From Clostridiales bacterium (lineage in GTDB: Bacteria > Bacillota > Clostridia > Christensenellales > Borkfalkiaceae), in assembly GCA_022508245.1 (NCBI GenBank), contig JAFLVO010000002.1:62001-126000 (forward strand): a stretch of DNA of 64,000 nucleotides, given 5' to 3'. Shown here one piece after another: positions 34,101 to 41,400 of this stretch. Position 1 is the stretch's first letter. The number at the start of each line of letters is the position of its first letter. The translations under genes and the position numbers were made by a program. The notes under the pieces are model-generated. The model made no database searches. It was not told the DNA's origin and was given only the letters and a program-made list of their open reading frames with translations.

Positions 34101-35300
34101 ACTCAAAAGACGGTGGAAAAAATCCGCGCGCTTGCAAAGAGCGAGGAGCACAGACCAGTAGGCAAGGTCGCAGTCAGCGAGATAGACGGAGTGGTTGCCT
34201 CGCTTATGTCTGGCGCCTCGGATTTGGCAGTTACTGTAGTTGGCGAGAACGGCGAAACGCTTGCAAAAATTGCCAAAGAAATAACCGAAAAACTCGAACG
34301 TAACGGTTTTGAAAGTGTAACAACCAGCATCGAAAGCGACGCGGTTGAGTACGATATAGCCTTTGACCGTATGAAGATGGCGGAGCTCGGGCTCGACTAT
34401 CAGACGACGGTTTTGACATTGAGGATAGGAATTGCCTCGTACACTGCATGCAGTGTAACGATAGACGGCGAAGAATACAACCTTAACGTCCGCTTTGAAA
34501 AGGATACGATAGCAAGTGAGGAAGATTTAAAAAGCTTTGTGGTCGGCGCGGACAGTAATGGAAAAGCCGTAAAGCTTGAAGATATTATAATCGAATTTAA
34601 AGAAATATCCACGGCTACCTGTATCCGTCGAACGGACGGAAAACAGATGGTCTCGGTTTCGGGTGTTCTGCCTGGCGTAGATACGGGCACAGCGGGCAAA
34701 AAAATGCAGGCTCTTGCAAAAGAAGTGCTTTCAAATAAAGATTACGCGGGATACACCTTCGAGGAGAGCGGCATAACGAGCTATTTAAACGACGCCTTTG
34801 GGGGACTGGTCGTCGCGCTTATAATTTCCTTCTTCCTTTTATACGCCGTAATGGCGGTGCAGTTCGGCTCGTTTATAAAACCTTTAATTATAATGGCAAG
34901 TATACCGTTCAGCTTTACCGGCGGGTTCATAGCCCTCGTAATTACGGGAACGAGTTTAAACGTCGTATCGTTTATAGGGCTTATAATGCTCATGGGCGTG
35001 GTGGTCAACAACGCAATTGTTATGCTTGAAAAAATCAAACAGCTTCACGAAGAGGGAATGAACCACTACGACGCCGTTCGCGAAGCCTGCAAGACAAGAC
35101 TTCGCCCCATACTTATGACAACGCTCACTACAATACTTGCGCTCATACCCCTTGCAATAGGCGTGGGCAAGGGCAGCGAGCTTATGCAGCCACTCGGGAT
35201 TGTCGTTATCGGCGGACTTTTAATAGGAACACTCGTAACCCTCGTGCTTGTTCCCGCGGTCTACTGCGCCGTTCACCGCCTTTCCGGCAACGAGAAATAA
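31143..35300 (+). CDS. RND-family efflux transporter, very large form
   Basis: A 1385-residue RND (AcrB/HAE-like) transporter, longer than the usual 1000-1060. The start MKKLFSTIIKQKVAIILAVVFI, LQMPINLLPDINVP and YPGANASSVEKDV are family hallmarks. Twelve membrane helices are expected; GIGMLVDNSIVVIESITKHR carries the TM4 Asp (second position Asn, common in Firmicutes), and MGVVVNNAIVMLEKIKQLHEEG is the TM10 counterpart. Extra length comes mainly from about 300 residues inserted in the first porter domain (roughly 250-560), rich in charged helices, plus a Lys/Pro/Ala linker near 825-860. No membrane-fusion partner or outer-membrane channel is adjacent, as expected for a monoderm. Substrate unknown. 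Confidence 0.92.
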   Translation: MKKLFSTIIKQKVAIILAVVFIIAFGIFSTLQMPINLLPDINVPMVCVQIIYPGANASSVEKDVTKKVEDGLSSISGVTGVNSYSYDNLSAVVLSFDYGTDTNSKKSDISSKLDGLDLPDGITRSVYDIDLNAEALAVLSITSSEGESDDEKLKNAYSSAEELASKIRAIDGVESVELKGGAQTSYVIRPYGGLELIAPLIVQAFSYGELDIPLGNISSVGGNIQIRNNTDVKKDEDIKNMPVALPSSIVTLLTSVKSIMRYYENSTQEELETLKKDLDGGVLDILRKIGGMEADELDNIAELRTYMNIAENFTAGQLKNFKTSRFYNDIYEAVTNEPAEVGGERTPKTDEELQDIVDELSERYPLFSQYLTVDMLKVVSKNKLGDIIAFREWLEETEEYKTANENGEYYEFNDRDYIKLARDMGLYEEKVEDDKILKEVDFAKKTSAAGLTRIANKKRDAEEEGEEYDPTDEECALLFTGTDLSAEHPIVMSPTFMAFVRSPNYESNIKTLIDMRGEDKELSAEQFYTVYSALDLSGVFEFTLSNELFGFILNSDFTNLNPGGEYVARVDDIAEIGKEDEFTSYVYFGGGRAEIVKGVILEVYKSNGANSSAVVDEVKSIYSSFLKDGHSGTAIKLLDDQSEFISDSISNVLVSMLIGGALAVLVIFIFLKKVRTSVIIAITMPLSVLASLICLYLMGITLNMVSLGGLAVGIGMLVDNSIVVIESITKHRECDKTAFEAAVDGAVEVGGALFGSTLTTVCVFIPIIFSGGLTGEIFTDLSWAVIFSLTFSLIVSVTVIPTLYALVCADKKQMLKGGRLSKDLNTEAVAEETAEQPPATAAAEPERDKKPKKLSKAREFFNGLKEPKVMGAVSGFYGKILPKVLNKKLITILVAVAVFGASIGLLFLTGTEFLPSIDKGQIEINMTYDNTGKQLYEIQTDVKNFANAVCENIDNVEYVSISVGKNGLLALTDTGIIKVQLKTNKNTQKTVEKIRALAKSEEHRPVGKVAVSEIDGVVASLMSGASDLAVTVVGENGETLAKIAKEITEKLERNGFESVTTSIESDAVEYDIAFDRMKMAELGLDYQTTVLTLRIGIASYTACSVTIDGEEYNLNVRFEKDTIASEEDLKSFVVGADSNGKAVKLEDIIIEFKEISTATCIRRTDGKQMVSVSGVLPGVDTGTAGKKMQALAKEVLSNKDYAGYTFEESGITSYLNDAFGGLVVALIISFFLLYAVMAVQFGSFIKPLIIMASIPFSFTGGFIALVITGTSLNVVSFIGLIMLMGVVVNNAIVMLEKIKQLHEEGMNHYDAVREACKTRLRPILMTTLTTILALIPLAIGVGKGSELMQPLGIVVIGGLLIGTLVTLVLVPAVYCAVHRLSGNEK

Positions 35301-35325
35301 CTCCCCAAAATTAAAACATTAAGTT

Positions 35326-35361
35326 AAAATGAGCTTTCCTTTAAGGGGAGCTCATTTTTTT
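35326..35361 (+). terminator. Terminator after the RND gene
   Basis: AAAATGAGCT / AGCTCATTTT, extended by TTCC / GGGG around TTTAA, followed by T7. Confidence 0.82.
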
Positions 35362-35386
35362 GTGCGCTGAAAATATATTTAATAAT

Positions 35387-36880
35387 ATGAAAAGAGATAA
35401 ATTTACATCTAAAAAGGGGTTTGTACTCGCAAGCATAGGAGCGGCGGTGGGGCTGGGGAACGCGCTCCGTTTCCCCGGGCTTTGCGCAAGATACGGAGGC
35501 GGTGCGTATATGCTCGTCTATCTTATTGCGCTCGTTGCTTTGGGCGTTCCTCTTTTAAATGCGGAAATCGCCCTCGGCAGAAGGTATAAAAGCGGTGCTC
35601 CTGGCTGTATGGAAAGGCTAAAAAGCGGCGGGGGCAGGCTCGGCTGGTCTGCGGGCGTAAATTCGGTGTTTACGGCTATAATTTATGCCGGGCTCGCGGG
35701 CTGGATAATTACTATGGTCTTTCAAATAGTTCCGCTTTCTCTAAACGCCCATTCCGTTAGCGAGCAGGATACGGCAAACTATTTTTTCAGCGAAATCATA
35801 AACGCCCGACCCGATTTTTCGATATCGTCGATATCTTTTTTCGTGCTCGTTGCAATTTTCACGGCGTGGGTTTTAATTTTTGTATGCCTGAAGGGCGGAG
35901 CAAAGGGCATCTCCAAAGCCGCACAGTTTACAGTAATAATACCCGTAATTTTATTTTCGGCAATGGCAATAAGGGGGCTTTTTTACTCCAATTCCGGGGT
36001 TGCGCTTGCAAAGCTGTTCACCCCCGACTTTTCCTGCCTGTTAAACCCCATAATGTGGTTAAGCGCGCTCGGTCAGGTTTTTTTCTCGCTGTCGGTTGCC
36101 GTGGGAATAATGCCCGCATACGGCAGCTATCTTCCCGAGGGCACTAATATCTTCTCGTGCTCGCTTTTGATTGCTGCAGCCGACTTTTTTGTGTCCATTT
36201 TGTCGTCGGTAGTGCTGTTTACAACCCTCTACGGATGCGGACTCGAAGCGTTTATAGGCGAATCGGGCATAATCACCGCGTTTAAAGTCTATCCCGTGGC
36301 GATAACGAAGCTTTTCGGTGCAAACACCTCGCTAAACGCAGTTGTCGGAGTTCTTTTTTACCTCTCGCTTGCAATGATGGCGGTGCAGGCGGCGGTGTCC
36401 ATGCTCGAAGCCTTTTTAAATCCCTTTTTGGAATATACGGGAAAAAGCCGAACGAAGCTTTCCCTGTCGGTATGCGGTTTGGGGGCAATTTTCGGCTTAT
36501 TCTTCGCAACGGACGGGGCGGTTACGGCAGTCAACCTCTCGGATAAGTTCGTAAATTTCTATAACGTGCTCATTCTCGCCATAGCCGAGTGCCTCATTAT
36601 CGGCACAAGCGGGCAGGCAAAGTCCCTCGCAAGCGAAATAAACAGGTTTACGAAAAGGCTTAAAATGCCACTAATGCCCTTCGAAATTTCGGTAGTATTT
36701 TTGAGCCCTGTCATTTTGATCTCCCTCACGCTGTGCGAAATCGTAAACATTGTTCTGTTCGGATTGGGCGCGCCGCTCTGGGCGCAGATAGCCTTCGGCT
36801 GGTCGCTGAGCGCGGTTGTTATTTTGTCGGGTTTTGCCGTAAATTTCAATTTCGGCAAAAGAAGCTATAAACCGACTTAA
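35387..36880 (+). CDS. Sodium:neurotransmitter symporter (SNF) family transporter
   Basis: A 497-residue Na+-coupled transporter with about 11-12 helices. The first block KKGFVLASIGAAVGLGNALRFPGLCARYGGGAY is the family signature (usually GLGNxWRFPYxxxxNGGGAF) with NALRFPG replacing NVWRFPY. Bacterial members (LeuT, MhsT) carry amino acids; the substrate here is unknown. The ATG at 35387 gives the family start MKRDKFTSKKGF but has no Shine-Dalgarno sequence. The longer frame begins with a TTG at 35360 inside the terminator tail and is unlikely. No consensus promoter is visible in the 26 bases between terminator and start. Confidence 0.9.
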   Translation: MKRDKFTSKKGFVLASIGAAVGLGNALRFPGLCARYGGGAYMLVYLIALVALGVPLLNAEIALGRRYKSGAPGCMERLKSGGGRLGWSAGVNSVFTAIIYAGLAGWIITMVFQIVPLSLNAHSVSEQDTANYFFSEIINARPDFSISSISFFVLVAIFTAWVLIFVCLKGGAKGISKAAQFTVIIPVILFSAMAIRGLFYSNSGVALAKLFTPDFSCLLNPIMWLSALGQVFFSLSVAVGIMPAYGSYLPEGTNIFSCSLLIAAADFFVSILSSVVLFTTLYGCGLEAFIGESGIITAFKVYPVAITKLFGANTSLNAVVGVLFYLSLAMMAVQAAVSMLEAFLNPFLEYTGKSRTKLSLSVCGLGAIFGLFFATDGAVTAVNLSDKFVNFYNVLILAIAECLIIGTSGQAKSLASEINRFTKRLKMPLMPFEISVVFLSPVILISLTLCEIVNIVLFGLGAPLWAQIAFGWSLSAVVILSGFAVNFNFGKRSYKPT

Positions 36881-36908
36881 AACGTCAGAATTCCAACGCA
36901 TTTTAAAA

Positions 36909-36937
36909 TTGACTTAAATTTGCCCGACCTTTATACT
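36909..36937 (+). promoter_or_regulatory. Glycosyltransferase promoter, very short leader
   Basis: TTGACT (36909-36914), 17-base spacer, TATACT (36932-36937), only 11 bases before the ATG at 36949, leaving an expected leader of about 5 nt. Confidence 0.7.
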
Positions 36938-36948
36938 TTGGGGCAACT

Positions 36949-38232
36949 ATGTCAATTAAAATTGCTCTTTCTATCTACTTGGCGGTCGCGCTGATTTCAA
37001 TAATTATATATATACCCAAGATAAGACAGTTCTTTTATATGAACACCCGCCCGGAGCACAAAATTGCAAAAAACAACCGTAAGCTCTCGCTCGTAATTCC
37101 CGCAAGAGACGAGAGCGGGGTTATAGGCGACCTCTTTAAATCGATAGAGAGCCAGACTTACCCCAAAGAGTTTTACAATATAACGGTAATCGTAAAGGAC
37201 AGTGACGACCCCACGGTTGAAATGGCGGAAGAGTACGGGGCGAACGTTCTGGTCGTTTCGGAGCAGAAGTGCAAGGGCGACGCCCTGGACGGATATTTCA
37301 AGAGCCTTAAAGCCGGAGAGTTTGAAGGTTACGACGCGTTCGTAATTGTGGACGCCGACGCCCTGCTGACCCCCGAATACCTCGAAGAGCTGAACAACGC
37401 CCTCGAATATAACTGTCAGATTTTCCTCTCGCGCAAGCTGATAAAAAACTTTCTCGGCGGTAGAAAACAGCGCTCGATATACACCAAGTGTTCGGCGCTC
37501 ACTTACGCGCAGATAGATGACCTTGCCAATATCTACCGTACCCAAAAGGCTATTCCCGTAAATATGTGCGGGCAGGGCATGATGCTCAAACGCGAGGCGG
37601 TAAAGCTTTTGGGCGGTTGGCCGTACAGAACGCTCACCGAGGACTACGAGCTTAAAATGGACTGCTTTTTAAAGGGCTTTACCTCTATGTACTACCCCTA
37701 CGCCGTATTGTATACAGAGGAGCCCCTATCCCGCAGAGACGACTACGCTCGCAGGGTGCGCTGGCTTACGGGCTTTTCGCAGTGCGACAGAAAATACAAA
37801 AAGCAGATTAAAAGAAAAGCCAAAGCCTACGGAGCCGCGACGGAGGGGGAGAGGGAATACTTTTACTCGCTTGTGCCCCTCATTGCATTTATTATAAATA
37901 CGGTAATTGCAATGCTTGCGGGTGCGGGGCTTGCCGTCTTTTACGCCCTTTCCAACAGCGGGCTTTGGATAGAAAGCTTGCTATATTTGACCCTTTTGCC
38001 GTTCGGGGTTATCTATTTACTTCTTTTAATCTATTCGATAATGTGCCTTTGGGCTATGCGCGACGCGTTCAAGGGAATACCCACTGCAGAAAAAATTTCA
38101 ACCGTGCTGTTTGCTCCGTTCTACCTCTTGGAATATTTTCCCATATTTATAAATAGCCGCAAAAGAGCGAGAAGCGAGCAGGCGTGGCAACCCGTTCATC
38201 GCGTAAGCTACGAAAGCCTTCCAACTCCTTAA
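36949..38232 (+). CDS. Membrane glycosyltransferase, GT2 family
   Basis: A processive-type GT-A enzyme of 427 residues. One N-terminal membrane helix (about 5-24) is followed by the catalytic domain, with SLVIPARDESGVI (47-59), the UDP/metal motif VDADALL (134-140), TEDYEL (230-235) and RRVRW (268-272, the QxxRW position). Two or more C-terminal helices (about 305-330 and 342-370) follow. It resembles BcsA/NodC-like and cell-wall glycan synthases; the sugar and acceptor are unknown. It has its own promoter with a nearly absent leader, and GGGG just before the ATG is the only candidate ribosome binding site. Confidence 0.88.
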   Translation: MSIKIALSIYLAVALISIIIYIPKIRQFFYMNTRPEHKIAKNNRKLSLVIPARDESGVIGDLFKSIESQTYPKEFYNITVIVKDSDDPTVEMAEEYGANVLVVSEQKCKGDALDGYFKSLKAGEFEGYDAFVIVDADALLTPEYLEELNNALEYNCQIFLSRKLIKNFLGGRKQRSIYTKCSALTYAQIDDLANIYRTQKAIPVNMCGQGMMLKREAVKLLGGWPYRTLTEDYELKMDCFLKGFTSMYYPYAVLYTEEPLSRRDDYARRVRWLTGFSQCDRKYKKQIKRKAKAYGAATEGEREYFYSLVPLIAFIINTVIAMLAGAGLAVFYALSNSGLWIESLLYLTLLPFGVIYLLLLIYSIMCLWAMRDAFKGIPTAEKISTVLFAPFYLLEYFPIFINSRKRARSEQAWQPVHRVSYESLPTP

Positions 38233-38245
38233 AAAAACAATTTCA

Positions 38246-38266
38246 GCCCCCTTTGCGGGGTTTTTT
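38246..38266 (+). terminator. Glycosyltransferase terminator
   Basis: CCCC / GGGG short stem (CCCCCTTTGCGGGG) followed by T6 just after the stop codon. Confidence 0.7.
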
Positions 38267-38305
38267 CTTTATTTAATCGACCGATGTCGAAAGGTGGTAA
38301 ATATG

Positions 38306-38330
38306 GAAATATTTGTTTCATAAATATTTC
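38306..38330 (+). promoter_or_regulatory. Inverted repeat upstream of the giant surface protein promoter
   Basis: GAAATATTT-GTTTCAT-AAATATTTC, 9-bp arms and 7-base spacer. It ends 29 bases before the -35 box, an activator-like or distal operator position. Confidence 0.5.
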
Positions 38331-38359
38331 ACAAAAGTTGAGATTTCGGTAATATTTTA

Positions 38360-38389
38360 TTGACTTGTAATAAATTTTTGTGATAAAAT
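38360..38389 (+). promoter_or_regulatory. Promoter of the giant surface protein
   Basis: TTGACT (38360-38365), 18-base spacer, TAAAAT (38384-38389), with a leader of about 80 bases to an AAGGAGG site. Confidence 0.65.
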
Positions 38390-38477
38390 GCACCTCGTAT
38401 AAATATGTACAATAACTGTAGTGTAACTTTGGTTGCGTGCATAATTTATAGGCAATAAACATAAGGAGGCTATTTTA

Positions 38478-41400
38478 ATGAGAAAGGGCTTGCAAAGAAA
38501 TTCAATTTTAGCAGTCTTACTCGCTATGTTCCTGGCTTTCAGCATAGCGGGCTTCGCAGTACTGTCCGCGGGCTTTAATGTAGCGGCAGACGATGAAGAC
38601 ACAAGCAAGTGGGACGGCGACCTCATTGCCGCAGGTTGGGGCAATGAAGGCAACGGTAAGGTAACGCCGGGTGAAAGCGATTACAAGGTTACTTATGTAG
38701 AGGGCAACGAGGGTAAAGTCCAATCTATCGAAATCGGTACCGCGGCAGCGTTCGCATATTTTGCGCACGAGGTTTACGTTGATACCGCCCATAATCTGGA
38801 CGGCGCAACGGTCAAACTTACAACCGATATCGACTTACAGAATCATATGTGGATACCCATCGGTCAGACGGCAAGGGGTAGCAGTTTGAGTATCAGATTT
38901 ACCGGAACCTTTGACGGTGGTAAGCATACGATATCCAATTTTAACTCCGGCAAGTTTATGGACAATGTCAAGCACAAATCTGCAAATAATTTTTATGTAG
39001 AATATTCGAGGGACGACGGACAAAAGGCGGAAATACCGCTTAATGTTAAGACAAACGATAACTTTGACAGCACTCACCCCGAATCACACGAATATTCGTA
39101 CGGTTTATTTGCTGCAGTGCAGGATATTGTTATTAAAGATTTAAATTTAGAAAACGTAAATCTGTCGTTGAAATCTTTTAACTTTACGCATAAAGACAAC
39201 GAGTCGGTTGGCGGAGTTTCAACCGATTACCTTGCGCAAGATACGTGTTCGCATGATGGGGATAGCGCAGGTGCAACCAGAGAGCTTGCTCCCGGCAGCG
39301 TGGGCACGTTAATAGCTTATGCGAGGGGCGCAGTGACCATGGAAAATTGCACCGTAGGTTCCAAGGGGGATAAAATGTCTTTGACCGTCAAAGGAACCAA
39401 CGGCTCACTCGGCGGTTTAATAGGCAGAGTTTATGCGTACGGTGCGGATGCTTCTGCTGCCAATTATCAAGACATTAAAATAACCGGTTGTAACAATTAC
39501 CTGGACATTGACGTGAATCATAACGGTTCTGTAGGCAGTGATAACGTCGGCGGTATCCTCGGATACACCGGAAACAGTAAAAAAGGACTTGATATAGAAA
39601 ATTGTATTAACTACGGAAATATTACCGGCGGTTCTTCCATCGGCGGTATTACCAGTATGTTCTACAGTAATGCCAGTGCGCCTGCACATAAAAATATTAT
39701 AAAAAATTGCGATAATTACGGCAACATTATTTCCAAAAACGCAACGTTGGTCGGTGGTATTTCCAACACAAACGGTTGGTGCGCTACTACATATGAGATT
39801 ATCGGTAACAACAATTACGGCAACATAGGCGGTCAAAAGCTTGTCGGCGGTATAATGGGTCACTTTTATGATAACGGTGCCGTTACGGTAATAGCAACCA
39901 ACAACTTTAATTATGGCGACATATATAGCTATGGTGTTGACGGCGAATCTTTTAATAACAATACTTCCACGGCTGCCTCTGCCGGCGGATATATCGGTTA
40001 CTTCAACTTCGGTACCGCTGCCACGGTAACTTATTCCGGCGGTAACCTCGGTACAGTATACGGAGTGGCAACTAAGGTAGACAGCGCTATCGGTAATAAA
40101 CCTACAACGTTTACGAAACAGTACTTTGTGGATGTAGGTTCTGTTAAAAAATACTCTGACCCGTCGCAGGTTCCCGAAGTACCTACAGAACACTCTCCCA
40201 ATTCACGTCCTTCTTATAAAACCACATCGAGCAACGGTTTTATATTGGATAGTACGGAAAAAATCATTTTGGGTCTTGACGGCGATACGGCGGTGAAAGA
40301 CGGAACGCTGACGATTCCCGGAACCGCTGAAACAATAGGCTTTGCGGCATTTGCGGGACATGATGAAATTAAAACAATTGCATTCCAAGGCAACAATATT
40401 AAAAAAATCGATGACTTTGCTTTTGCGGGCACGGGAATAACCTCGCTTGAATTGCCTGCAACTATTGAAACAGTCGGAAACTGTGCTTTTGGCGGTATCT
40501 CAACTTTAAACTACGTTACGCTTCCCGAAAATGCAAATGATATTTCGCTCGGCAAAGGCGTGTTTACCGGAACGAGGGAGAATAACGCTTCCGTTGCACA
40601 GGGCGCATATCTTATTGCTACGGGCAATAATCAGTACAAACTGTTGGCGGCAAACAGCGGACTGGCGGCTTGCGGCGGCGTATTGACGTATAAGGTAACG
40701 ATTAAGTATTACGTAAACAACCAGGAAGAGGGTTCGCCCGAAGAAAGATTATACCGTCAGGATTACAAGGTAACGTATAATGACGGAAAGTGGGCAATGA
40801 ATGATGCCATATCGAGCGTAGGCCCCGGAACGTACAATTGGCACAACAGTTCGTATGAAGGTATAATTGCTCAAATCAGCGACATAACCAAACTGCTTTC
40901 ATTGTTAGAAGACGAAACGATTGAATTGAATGCATACATTCAATCGGAAGACGGCAGTAAAGTATTTATCCCCCGCTTGGGAATCGTCTACGATGCAAAT
41001 AAGTCGTACACCGTAAACGAGCTCAATCCTCTTTTGTATACCACGAGTGATTTCATAACGGGCGATATGACGGTAACTATCGAGAAGTACGTACCGTTCG
41101 TAACAGGTGGAGAAGAGGGAACCCCTACGGTCATTCACAATGCCGGTGTGTACACTATAAAGGTCGTAGACCATAGCGATAGCAATGCAACTTATGAGTT
41201 TGATATTACTATCGAACGCGCAACCTTGGACCTTGCAGATGTTGCAAACCTTCAGTGGTACGTAACTCAAATAGGCGAAAACGGCGCAAATATCGAGCTT
41301 ACCACCGAAACGCTGTATATCTATGAATACAGCAACGGAAACGGCGTATATCCTTCGACCGAACCCCTTACCGCAGTGCAGATTTCAAATCTCGGACTCA

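Noticed and set aside
36478-36500. TTGGGGGCAATTTTC in the SNF gene as an element copy
   Set aside because: Codes for GLGAIFG and lacks the ATATATG block.
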